From the NCBI GenBank assembly GCA_023388075.1, contig JAEWGX010000061.1:1-64000 (forward strand): a stretch of DNA of 64,000 nucleotides. The letters are read 5' to 3'. Under the pieces are notes generated by a model, which was not told the origin of the DNA, did not search any database, and saw only the letters and a program-made list of their open reading frames with translations. Source of the DNA: Pseudomonadota bacterium. GTDB taxonomy: Bacteria > Pseudomonadota > Gammaproteobacteria > Burkholderiales > Burkholderiaceae_E. Both the position numbers and the translations under genes were made by a program. Below, one piece after another: positions 7,872-15,306 of the stretch. Positions within the stretch are counted from its first letter, which is position 1; every line of letters starts with the position of its first letter.

Positions 7872-8537
7872 TCAGGTTGCGCGGCGCGCCGACGCATCCC
7901 AGATCGCGCGGATCTCCGCGGCGTCTGCGAGGTGGTAGCGCGCCTCCATGAGCCGCATCGATCCCTCGTGCAGCAGCGCGTTCGGGCTCGACACCAGGTC
8001 CCGGACCACCACCATGTAGTAGTCGTGGTACGAGCCGCCACGGACGGTCGATTCGACGCAGCCTTCCGTGCTGGTACCGAGGACGATCAGCGACTGGATG
8101 CCGCGGGCGCGCAGCAGGCCGTCGGTGGGCGTGCGCAGGAATGCGTCGGGTCGGAACTTCTCGATGACGAGGTCGCGCTCGGTGGGCGTCAACCCATCGA
8201 CGAACCGGGCGCCCCAGGAATCCTTCAGCGTGTACTGGGGGCTCTTGCCGTCCCTGCACTTGAATCGAAGCCAGGCAGGCGAGTCGCTCAAATGATGCGG
8301 GAGCGTCTGCTGGCCGACGAAGACGCAAAGCACGCCCCGGGCCTGCGCGGCCTGGACGAAATCGACGGTGCCGGGCACCGAAGCCACGGTGGCGTCGATG
8401 TCCTTGCCGGCCTGCGCGTAGAGGCCGTCCGGATGGCAGAAGTCATTCTGCATGTCGACCACCAAGACGGCAGCGTGCCCCGGATCAACAAACTCTTCCA
8501 GCGTATCAAGGACTTCGATGCCGTCGATGGTTCTCAT
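7872..8537 (-). CDS. isochorismatase-family cysteine hydrolase
   Basis: This 221-residue cysteine hydrolase has the family triad in place: Asp28 in VVDMQNDF, Lys127 in EKFRPDAF and Cys160 in GTSTEGCV. Relatives hydrolyse N-carbamoyl compounds (N-carbamoylsarcosine amidase), ureidoacrylate (RutB), nicotinamide or simple amides, releasing ammonia from an acid amide. It is the first gene of the minus-strand operon, just after the shared operator. A half-amidase or carbamoylase step following ring opening by the two NodB-like enzymes would fit. That assignment is inference. Confidence 0.88.
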   Translation of the reverse strand: MRTIDGIEVLDTLEEFVDPGHAAVLVVDMQNDFCHPDGLYAQAGKDIDATVASVPGTVDFVQAAQARGVLCVFVGQQTLPHHLSDSPAWLRFKCRDGKSPQYTLKDSWGARFVDGLTPTERDLVIEKFRPDAFLRTPTDGLLRARGIQSLIVLGTSTEGCVESTVRGGSYHDYYMVVVRDLVSSPNALLHEGSMRLMEARYHLADAAEIRAIWDASARRAT

Positions 8538-8576
8538 GGCTTCAGCGCGATGCGCGATCGGGGTTGCGGTCGTTGC

Positions 8577-8611
8577 TTCTATTGTGCAGAATATAGTTCT
8601 TCGGAGTAGAA
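8577..8611. promoter_or_regulatory. candidate IclR operator 1 (35-bp nested palindrome)
   Basis: The sequence reads TTCTA-N5-CAGAA-N5-TTCTT-N5-TAGAA, with all four 5-bp elements placed symmetrically around 8594 and repeating every 10 bp. The inner part resembles the known IclR-type pattern GAAAT-N-ATTTC. It lies in the 158-bp gap between the divergent cysteine-hydrolase operon and the iclR-type gene. It overlaps AT-rich stretches that could serve as -10 boxes in both directions (TATAGT at 8592-8597 on plus, TATATT on minus). A second copy lies at 9464-9498. Confidence 0.6.
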
Positions 8612-8695
8612 ATTGTAGTGAGGTACTCCGGGGGTGTCAAACCGCCCTTGCGCGTACCCCTTCCGGCGTTCCCTCGCGAATTCCAGGCGTACATC

Positions 8696-9418
8696 ATGGC
8701 AACGAGCTCGAGACATCAGCCCGACGCGGACGAGGCGGGCAAGCCCAGAGTCGAGGCCGTGGAACGGGCGCTGTCCATTCTCGAAGCGTTCGCGGACGGC
8801 TCCGACCGGTTGACGCTCAGTGAGCTGGCGAAGCGAACGGGCTTCTATCCCAGCACCATTCTCCGCCTGTTCAACTCGCTGGAGCGCTTCGGCCACCTGC
8901 AGCGCGATGGTGACGGCTTCTTCCGCCTCGGCCCATCGCTGTGGCGACTGGGCGTGCTCTACCAGAACGCCTTCGACCTCGAGCGGCAGGTGCGTCCGGT
9001 ATTGCAGGACCTGGTCGACGAGCTGGGCGAGACGGCCGCTTTCTACGTGAGGGAGGGGGGACGACGCATCTGTCTCTATCGCTGCTTCGCCTCCAGCCCC
9101 ATCGGCTACCACGTGGAGGAGGGCGCGGAACTGCCGATGGACCGGGGCGCCAGCGCGCACGTGCTGATGGCGTTTACCGGCGGGGTCGGGCAACGGTACG
9201 ACGCGATTCGCCGGGACGGTTTCTATGTGTCATACGGCGAACGCAATCCCGACGCGAACGCGATCGCCGTTCCGGTCTTTGGACAGGCCGATGTCTTCGT
9301 CGGTGCCCTGAGTATCACCGGTCCGGCAAGTCGCCTGGTCGGCGCCACGATCGACGCCGGTATCGAGGGGGTGCGCAAGAGCGCGGAGCGACTGTCACGC
9401 AACCTCCGCGGCCGCTAG
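8696..9418 (+). CDS. IclR family transcriptional regulator
   Basis: This is a 240-residue IclR-type regulator. It has an N-terminal winged helix-turn-helix (residues about 20-80, including VEAVERALSILEAF and the recognition segment GFYPSTILRLFNSLE) and a C-terminal effector-binding GAF-like domain. The ATG at 8696 is chosen because the conserved HTH begins about 20 residues later; an upstream in-frame ATG at 8618 would add an unconserved tail. It is divergent from the importer/hydrolase operon and 87 bp upstream of the lyase/CoA-transferase pair. Twin palindromes in both gaps make it the likely regulator of both, sensing a pathway intermediate. Confidence 0.92.
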   Translation: MATSSRHQPDADEAGKPRVEAVERALSILEAFADGSDRLTLSELAKRTGFYPSTILRLFNSLERFGHLQRDGDGFFRLGPSLWRLGVLYQNAFDLERQVRPVLQDLVDELGETAAFYVREGGRRICLYRCFASSPIGYHVEEGAELPMDRGASAHVLMAFTGGVGQRYDAIRRDGFYVSYGERNPDANAIAVPVFGQADVFVGALSITGPASRLVGATIDAGIEGVRKSAERLSRNLRGR

Positions 9419-9463
9419 CCCGTCGTCGGGAGAGCCTGCCGGGGGCTCCTGCGGCTCGTCTTA

Positions 9464-9498
9464 TTCTATGGGACAGAAATAACTTCTGAGTGATAGAA
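9464..9498. promoter_or_regulatory. candidate IclR operator 2 (35-bp nested palindrome)
   Basis: The sequence reads TTCTA-N5-CAGAA-N5-TTCTG-N5-TAGAA, centred on 9481, with the same element order and spacing as the site at 8577-8611. The outer arms extend to an 8-bp perfect match, TATTCTAT against ATAGAATA. It ends 7 bp before the start of the lyase gene, so a bound protein should control transcription or initiation of the lyase/CoA-transferase pair. Confidence 0.62.
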
Positions 9499-9505
9499 TA
9501 GCGAC

Positions 9506-10495
9506 ATGGAATCTTCGCCGTCCACCGATACCGCTTCGCCCCCTCGGTCGCGCTCCGATGCCGGGGCTCCTCCCAGCGTGCTGATCAGCGAGGTCGGCCC
9601 CCGCGATGGTTTGCAGTCCGTCAAGGCCATCATGTCCACCGCGGACAAGCTGCGCTGGATCGATGCGCTTCATGCGGCGGGTGTCCGCGAGATCGAGGTC
9701 GCCTCGTTCGTGCCGGCCCGGCTGTTGCCGCAGATGGCGGATGCCGCCGACGTCGTTCGCCATGCCGTGACGCTCCCGGGTCTCACCGTGATGGCGCTCG
9801 TCCCCAACCGCCGGGGCGCCGAGGCGGCTCTCGCCGCGGGCGCCCACAAGCTCACCATGCCGGTATCGGCGAGCGAGGCGCATTCGCTGTCCAACGTGCG
9901 CAGGACCCCCGAGCAGATGGTCGAGGAGGTGCGCGCGATCTCGCAGCTGCGTCGCGACATCGCGCCCCACGTCAGGCTCGAGGCCGGAATCTCCACTGCG
10001 TTCGGCTGCACGCTGCAGGGCACCGTCCCGGAGGACGACGTCATTCGCCTGGCGGCGCGGTGTATCGAAGCCGGCGCCGACGAGTCCGGCCTCTCCGATA
10101 CGGTCGGCTACGCCAATCCCGCCCAGGTTCGCCGCCTCTTCAGGCGCCTGCGTGCCGAGCTCGGTGACAAGGCCGGTGCCGCCCACATGCACAACACCCG
10201 AGGCCTCGGCCTGGCCAACTGCCTGGCCGCGTACGAGGAAGGGGTGCGGGTGTTCGACTCGTCGCTGGGCGGGCTGGGTGGCTGCCCGTATGCGCCGGGT
10301 GCATCGGGCAATGTCGTCACGGAAGACCTCGTCTTCATGTTCGAGGCCATGGGCATCGCCACCGGCATCGACCTGGACAAGCTCATCGCGGCGCGTGCGC
10401 CGCTGGTCGCCGGCCTGCCCGGCGAGCCGGTGTATGGCATGATCCCCGAGGCGGGTCTTCCGAAGGGTTTCGTCCAGAAGGCCGTTCATGTCTGA
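9506..10495 (+). CDS. hydroxymethylglutaryl-CoA lyase family protein
   Basis: This 329-residue DRE-TIM metallolyase has an N-terminal SEVGPRDGLQS motif, where Asp binds the divalent metal and Arg is catalytic. It also has the HMHNTRG metal-binding loop and the signature GLGGCPYAPGASGN with the mobile catalytic Cys260. HMG-CoA lyase splits 3-hydroxy-3-methylglutaryl-CoA into acetoacetate and acetyl-CoA; relatives split other branched hydroxyacyl-CoAs. About 25 disordered Ser/Pro-rich residues precede the barrel. The stop overlaps the CoA-transferase start by 8 bp, so the pair probably activates and cleaves one substrate. Confidence 0.9.
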   Translation: MESSPSTDTASPPRSRSDAGAPPSVLISEVGPRDGLQSVKAIMSTADKLRWIDALHAAGVREIEVASFVPARLLPQMADAADVVRHAVTLPGLTVMALVPNRRGAEAALAAGAHKLTMPVSASEAHSLSNVRRTPEQMVEEVRAISQLRRDIAPHVRLEAGISTAFGCTLQGTVPEDDVIRLAARCIEAGADESGLSDTVGYANPAQVRRLFRRLRAELGDKAGAAHMHNTRGLGLANCLAAYEEGVRVFDSSLGGLGGCPYAPGASGNVVTEDLVFMFEAMGIATGIDLDKLIAARAPLVAGLPGEPVYGMIPEAGLPKGFVQKAVHV

Positions 10496-11681
10496 GCCTG
10501 GATCGTCTCTGCCCTATGCCGGCGTGCGTGTCGTCGAGTTCACGCACATGGTGATGGGGCCCACCTGCGGGCTGCTGCTGGGAGACCTCGGCGCCGAAGT
10601 GATCAAGGTCGAGCCGGTTGGAGGCGACAGTACCCGCCGCCTCCTGGGCTCGGGGGCCGGCTTCTTTCCCGCGTTCAACCGGAACAAGAAGAGCATCGCG
10701 CTGGATCTCAAGCAACCCGAGGGCGTCGAGGCAGCGGTGCGGCTCATCGCCACGGCCGACATCGTGAGCGAGAACTTCAAGCCCGGCACCATGAAGAAGC
10801 TCGGGCTCGACTACGAAACACTGAGCCGGACCCACCCCCGTCTCATCTACGTCAGCCACAAGGGCTTCCTTCCCGGTCCCTACGATCACCGCACCGCGCT
10901 GGACGAGGTGGTGCAGATGATGGGGGGCCTCGCCTACATGACCGGGCGCGAGGGGGATCCGCTGCGGGCGGGCACGAGCGTCAACGACATCATGGGTGGC
11001 CTGTTCGGCGCGATTGGCGCGATGGCGGCGCTGCGGCGGCGCGAGCAGACCGGGATGGGTTGCGAGGTGCAGTCGGCGCTGTTCGAGAACAACGTCTTTC
11101 TCGTCGCCCAGCACATGTTGCAGTACGCGGCCACGGGTCGGCCGGCGGAGCCGATGCCAGGGCGCATTTCCGCCTGGGGGGTGTACGACGTCTTCACGGT
11201 GAAGGACGGCGAGCAGATCTTCCTCGCGGTCGTCAGCGACCGGCAGTGGGCGATCTTCTGCAAGGCTTTCGGCCTGGAGGAGATGATGGCGGACCCTCGT
11301 CTCGCCACCAACAACGACCGCGTCCGGGCCCGCGAATGGATGATGCCGATCCTGCGCGCGCGCCTGGCCGAGAGAAGCGCCGCCGAGCTCGCCGCGGTGT
11401 TCGAGGCGCACGAGCTGCCCTTCGCGCCGATTGCGAAGCCCCATGAGCTCTTCGAGGATCCTCATCTGCAGGCCACCGGGGGCCTCGCGCCCATCCGGAT
11501 GAACGACGGCAGCGCCTCGAAGGTGCCCTTGATGCCCTTCACGTTGGGCGGCGAACGACTCGGCGTGCGCCTCCAGCCTCCGCTCCTCGGCGAGCACACC
11601 GACGCGCTGCTGCGCGAGGTCGGGTACGACGAGGCAGCGATCGCCTCGCTGCGGGCGGCGGGGGTCGTGGCCGGGGAGTAG
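10488..11681 (+). CDS. CaiB/BaiF family CoA-transferase
   Basis: This is a 397-residue class III (formyl-CoA-transferase-type) enzyme. The N-terminal Rossmann region contains the LLGDLGAEVIKVEPVGGD motif, then KKSIALDLK, with the likely catalytic Asp139 in TALDEVVQMMGG. These enzymes move CoA from a donor acyl-CoA, often succinyl-CoA, to a carboxylic acid through an aspartyl anhydride. Overlap with the lyase gene suggests that it makes the CoA ester the lyase cleaves. Relatives act on 3-hydroxy-3-methylglutarate, itaconate or citramalate, so a branched dicarboxylate is a reasonable guess. Confidence 0.9.
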   Translation: MSEPGSSLPYAGVRVVEFTHMVMGPTCGLLLGDLGAEVIKVEPVGGDSTRRLLGSGAGFFPAFNRNKKSIALDLKQPEGVEAAVRLIATADIVSENFKPGTMKKLGLDYETLSRTHPRLIYVSHKGFLPGPYDHRTALDEVVQMMGGLAYMTGREGDPLRAGTSVNDIMGGLFGAIGAMAALRRREQTGMGCEVQSALFENNVFLVAQHMLQYAATGRPAEPMPGRISAWGVYDVFTVKDGEQIFLAVVSDRQWAIFCKAFGLEEMMADPRLATNNDRVRAREWMMPILRARLAERSAAELAAVFEAHELPFAPIAKPHELFEDPHLQATGGLAPIRMNDGSASKVPLMPFTLGGERLGVRLQPPLLGEHTDALLREVGYDEAAIASLRAAGVVAGE

Positions 11682-11814
11682 GGGCGACACGCCGCCCGCC
11701 CTCGCTCGCGCCCGCGCCGCCCGGCCTAGGCAGCCTAGCGCGTCCGGACGATCGCGCGACGCGCTGGTCCCGCGCATGATCGGTGCTCCCATGACACTTC
11801 CAGGGAGCATCAGC

Positions 11815-12072
11815 ATGAACTCGATCCGCAAGCTTCGCGGCCAAGGGATGACGGAGTACATCGTGATCGTCGCGCTCATCGGCGTGGCGGCCATCGGCGC
11901 GTACTCCTTCCTCGGACAGGCGATCCGTGGCGCAACCGCCGGCCTGGCCCTGGAGATCGCCGGCGAGGATGCGCGCACCGGCATCGACGAAGCCAAGCGG
12001 GCCTCGGACGAGGCCATCGTCACCTCGCAGACCAAGGCCACGTTGAAGGAGTACAACGCGAGCAACCACTGA
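11815..12072 (+). CDS. flp: Flp-type (type IVb) major pilin
   Basis: This is an 85-residue prepilin with a short basic leader, a cleavage site after Gly9 and Glu at +5 followed by Tyr (G|QGMTEY), which is the Flp hallmark. A hydrophobic stretch (IVIVALIGVAAIGAYSFLG) follows. The tail of about 45 residues is longer than in classic Flp pilins. The start at 11815 has a GGGAG ribosome site and puts the leader at the right length. It is the first gene of the Tad cluster and is a good candidate for the pilus subunit. Confidence 0.88.
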   Translation: MNSIRKLRGQGMTEYIVIVALIGVAAIGAYSFLGQAIRGATAGLALEIAGEDARTGIDEAKRASDEAIVTSQTKATLKEYNASNH

Positions 12073-12103
12073 CGCTGACGGCCCGGCACCGCGAGAGCGC
12101 AGG

Positions 12104-13525
12104 ATGGCGCATCACCGGTCCTACGTCGCGGCCAGGCGGTTCGGGCGCAGCCGCCCGAAGCGCACGCGCCAGGGCGGACAGGCGCTCGTGTTCGGGCTCT
12201 GCGTGCTGCTGCTCGCGGCGCTCCTGCTCTTCGTGCAGTTCTCCACCGGCCAGGCGGTCGCGGCCAAGCTGCGCATCGTCAACGCTACCGATGCCGCCGC
12301 CTACAGCGTCGCGCTCTGGCGCGCCCGGGCGATGAACTACTACGCCTACGCCAACCGCGCCATCGTCGCCAACGAGGTCGCCATCGCTCAGGCGGCCACC
12401 ATGGTCTCCTATGCAAAATTCCTGGAGCGCTTCAGCGACAACGTCAACGATGTCGCGCGCTATATCCCGGTGGTCGGGCAGATCACCGAGGCCATCAAGG
12501 ACGTGGCCTGGTGGGTCAGCCAGGTCACTCAGCACACCGCCCTCGGGGAGACGGCGGCTCGCAGCCTCTACATCCAGGCGCTTGCCGCAAGCCAGGAGCT
12601 GATGTTCGCCGCCACGCACCCCGCGGTCCTCTCCCGGATCGCCGCGGAGGTGGCACGTGAGAACGACCGCCGGTTCTTCGCCTTCACCATGCCGATGAGC
12701 CTGGATCCCGCCATGGGGGACATCACGGCACGCCAGGACGGGGCGGACCGGGCGCGGCTCAAGTCGGTGGTGCTGGACTCCCTGGACGGCTTCTCGAGCA
12801 ACCGCGATGCGGATCTCGGCGAGGTGCCTTGCCTGCTCAAGCTCGCGCGCCGTGGAGCGACGGAGCTGGTTCGCGACCATGACTATGGCGAGCTGGAGCG
12901 CTGGCAGGCGTATGACACGCTCTCGCTGCATCGGAGCAGGACGCTCTCCTGCAGCATGCGCGAGCGGGCCGCGCTTGGCTGGGGCGCGGCCGAGATCGCC
13001 CGGGACGCCAAGAACGAGTTGGATGCCCTCGCCTCGCTGGTCTCGCCCATCGCTGCGGGCGATACGCCATGGGAGCCCGCCGTCATGCTCGCCGAACCCT
13101 CCGCTTCCAAGCGGGCCAATCCAAGGGCGTACGCACGCGCGTCGGAAGAGATCTGGGTAAGCGAGGCCTATGGCGGGATCGCGTCGGTCCGGGAGCTTGA
13201 TCTCCGGGGCAATCCGATCGTCCTGGCGAACGACCGCTTTCCGCTCATGAGGGTCGCGGTGGTGGGTTGGATCCAGTCGCCTGCTGCAATTGCCACGGCC
13301 GAGTCCGCCGGGCTCGCTGCCGGCCGCGTGCTGCCAAGGGACCGCTTCAGCGACCGCGCCTCCGCACCGATGGGCGCGGTCTCGGCAGCGGAGGTGTATT
13401 TCCGCCGTCCCCCGCAGTCGCCGGATCGCATCGAGTACGCCAGTTTGTACAGTCCGTACTGGCAAGCGCGGCTTGCGCCTGTGCCGGCGCCATGGCGCGC
13501 CGCCGCGGCGGCCTACTTTCGTTGA
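12104..13525 (+). CDS. TadG-like pilus-assembly protein
   Basis: This is a 473-residue protein with a basic N-terminus and one membrane helix (about residues 26-46, GGQALVFGLCVLLLAALLLF). The mostly extracytoplasmic body starts with NATDAAAYSVALWRARAMNY, a pattern of TadE/TadG-like pseudopilins. These minor components are thought to be processed and to prime or link the Flp pilus. It lies 31 bp after the pilin and 7 bp before the next TadE-like gene. No von Willebrand domain, sometimes seen in TadG, is evident. Confidence 0.75.
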   Translation: MAHHRSYVAARRFGRSRPKRTRQGGQALVFGLCVLLLAALLLFVQFSTGQAVAAKLRIVNATDAAAYSVALWRARAMNYYAYANRAIVANEVAIAQAATMVSYAKFLERFSDNVNDVARYIPVVGQITEAIKDVAWWVSQVTQHTALGETAARSLYIQALAASQELMFAATHPAVLSRIAAEVARENDRRFFAFTMPMSLDPAMGDITARQDGADRARLKSVVLDSLDGFSSNRDADLGEVPCLLKLARRGATELVRDHDYGELERWQAYDTLSLHRSRTLSCSMRERAALGWGAAEIARDAKNELDALASLVSPIAAGDTPWEPAVMLAEPSASKRANPRAYARASEEIWVSEAYGGIASVRELDLRGNPIVLANDRFPLMRVAVVGWIQSPAAIATAESAGLAAGRVLPRDRFSDRASAPMGAVSAAEVYFRRPPQSPDRIEYASLYSPYWQARLAPVPAPWRAAAAAYFR

Positions 13526-13532
13526 GCCCGCC

Positions 13533-14435
13533 ATGCACGCACAGCCGTTGCGGCACCAGCGTGGACAGGCGCTCGTGGAGGCCCTCGTGCTCGCGGCCGC
13601 GCTTCTGCCGTTCCTGCTCGCGGTTCCCCTGGTCGCCAAGTACCAGGACATCCGCCATGCCGCCATTGCTGCCGCGCGTACCGCCGCGTTCGAATGCAGC
13701 ATCCGCCCGGACGCCTGCGAAGACCCCTCGGCGGAGGCCGCCGCGGCCGGGGACCTGCGTCGCCGTCACTTCGCGCGCCACGGCAGGGACCTGCTCAGCA
13801 ACGACGCGCCCGAGGAGCCCGCTCCACCCGGCGAGCGCAATCGCTTCTGGGTGGACCGGCGTGGCGCGCCCCTCCTTGCCCGCTTCGACGACGTACGGTT
13901 GGACGTTGCCGCGGCCTCGTCCGATGCCATCGCCGGAGCCGCGGCCCGCTGGAACTCGGGACCGTTCCCCGCCGGTCCGGATGCGTTCGGGCTTTCACCG
14001 GAGGCGGGTCTGGCGACCGCAAGGGTGCAGGCATCCGTGTCCGTCGGGCGCAGCCTCGCGCAGTGGCTCGATCGGCCCGAAGGCCTGCAAATGAACCTCT
14101 CGGCGCGCACGGCGATCCTGGTCGACGCCTGGAACGCTTCGTCCGGAAAGGGGGCGGAGGCGAGGTCGTTTCAATCGCGGGTGGAGCGGGGGCGCCGGCT
14201 GCCTGGCCTCGGCTCGGCGGCAGGGCAGATCGCCTCCGCCGCAGGCATCGCTCCCGCGGGAAGCCTCGGCGGCGCCGGCGACGGCGCGGAGGGGCTCGTG
14301 GATGCGCTCTATGCCCCGGTCCGGTCGCTGATCACGGGCCCGCTGCTCGCGCCGGTCGAGCCGCGTGGATCGCAGTTCCGCTATCACGAGATCGACGTGG
14401 ACGTGATCCCGCCCGACCGGGTGGGTGAACCATGA
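13533..14435 (+). CDS. TadE-like pseudopilin, 300 residues
   Basis: The protein starts MHAQPLRHQRGQALVEALVL, with a glycine-ended basic leader, a Glu in the hydrophobic segment (RGQALVEALVLAAALLPFLL) and an alanine-rich following helix (HAAIAAARTAAFECS). This is the usual layout of TadE-like proteins. The rest is hydrophilic and not recognised. The ATG at 13533 is used because the longer upstream frame overlaps the TadG-like gene and has no protein-like character. It ends with an ATGA overlap into the next gene, indicating coupled translation. Confidence 0.75.
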   Translation: MHAQPLRHQRGQALVEALVLAAALLPFLLAVPLVAKYQDIRHAAIAAARTAAFECSIRPDACEDPSAEAAAAGDLRRRHFARHGRDLLSNDAPEEPAPPGERNRFWVDRRGAPLLARFDDVRLDVAAASSDAIAGAAARWNSGPFPAGPDAFGLSPEAGLATARVQASVSVGRSLAQWLDRPEGLQMNLSARTAILVDAWNASSGKGAEARSFQSRVERGRRLPGLGSAAGQIASAAGIAPAGSLGGAGDGAEGLVDALYAPVRSLITGPLLAPVEPRGSQFRYHEIDVDVIPPDRVGEP

Positions 14436-15148
14436 GTATCCGCGCCATCGCCCTCGCGATGCTCGCGTTGGCCCTCGGAGGGGCCGGCGCGGCAGGCGCG
14501 CCGCGGCCCTTCGATGACGCGCCGGCTGGCCTTCGCGAAGAAGCGGTGCTCGCCGGCGCGCTGGTGGGACGCAGCCGGTTGCACGTCAGCCGGTTCCTGG
14601 ATCCTCGTCCGCCGGAGGCCGTGCTGAGGGCCGTGGCTGCCGCCTGGTCGGAGCGCCCGGCGCCGATCCGGCGCGAGACCCGGGAGGGCTGGTTGGTGCT
14701 GGTGCAGGCGGTGGAGGATGCCGTCGAGGTGCTGGAGGTCCGTGCCGTGCCTCGGGGCGGCAGCGAGGGGCGGCGCTCGCGGTGGCAGGGGTCGCATCCG
14801 GGCGAGCTCCCGAAAGCCGATTCCGCCACCGCGACGCAAGGCGCCTGGCTCGAAGGGGTCCTCCCCGCCGGCAGCCAGGTGCTGCAACGGATCACGCATC
14901 GGGACGCCGGCAGGCAGACCACCACGCTGGTCGCGCTGACCGCCTCCGGCTTGTCCGACGCCGCCCGGCACGTGGCCTCGGCGCTCGAGCTGGCCGGTTT
15001 CTCCCTGCCGTCCCGCGCCATTCCCGGGTTTCGCGGACGAGGCGAGGCGTTCTTCCTGGCGCGCCGGCGCGAGGAAGTGGCGGTCACCGTGAGCGAGCTC
15101 GAGGGCCATCGCGCAGTCGTCGTGCACTGGGGAATGCCGTCACCATGA
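14432..15148 (+). CDS. exported hypothetical protein in Tad cluster
   Basis: This 238-residue protein has a cleavable-looking signal peptide (IRAIALAMLALALGGAGAAGA, about residues 3-23). I do not recognise the mature part. It has no transmembrane helix after the signal and contains alternating beta-like segments. It overlaps the TadE-like gene before it and the small pilin after it by 4 bp each (ATGA), so it is embedded in the pilus operon. A periplasmic role in pilus assembly is the simplest reading. Confidence 0.7.
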   Translation: MSIRAIALAMLALALGGAGAAGAPRPFDDAPAGLREEAVLAGALVGRSRLHVSRFLDPRPPEAVLRAVAAAWSERPAPIRRETREGWLVLVQAVEDAVEVLEVRAVPRGGSEGRRSRWQGSHPGELPKADSATATQGAWLEGVLPAGSQVLQRITHRDAGRQTTTLVALTASGLSDAARHVASALELAGFSLPSRAIPGFRGRGEAFFLARRREEVAVTVSELEGHRAVVVHWGMPSP

Positions 15149-15306
15149 AGCACCGCCAGCACGGCCATTCGCTCATCGAGTACACGGTCCTGTTCGCGCT
15201 GGTCGGCCTGGTGCTGGTGCTCGGGGAGGACAGTCCGCTGGAGCAGCTGGTGCGGGGCATCCAGGGTGCCTACGGTCGCTTCACCTACGCGCTGTCGCTG
15301 CCATGA
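15145..15306 (+). CDS. second, very small Flp-like pilin (53 aa)
   Basis: This short gene encodes MKHRQHGHSLIEYTVLF followed by a hydrophobic stretch (ALVGLVLVLG). Gly7 precedes the likely cleavage site, Glu12 is at +5 and Tyr13 follows, which is the Flp prepilin rule. The mature product would be about 46 residues. It overlaps the upstream gene by ATGA and the cpaB start by 4 bp, so it is tightly built into the operon. It may be a minor pilin or tip subunit. A short gene in a larger unrelated frame is easily missed. Confidence 0.78.
   Translation: MKHRQHGHSLIEYTVLFALVGLVLVLGEDSPLEQLVRGIQGAYGRFTYALSLP

Noticed and set aside
11726..11738. Terminator hairpin CTAGG-CAG-CCTAG after the CoA-transferase
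   Set aside because: The stem is only 5 bp with a 3-base loop and no T-run, too weak to list.
11682..11814. Sigma-54 promoter before the Flp pilin (TGGTCCCGCGCATGA)
   Set aside because: GG is present but the -12 GC is not, so it does not meet the invariant positions.
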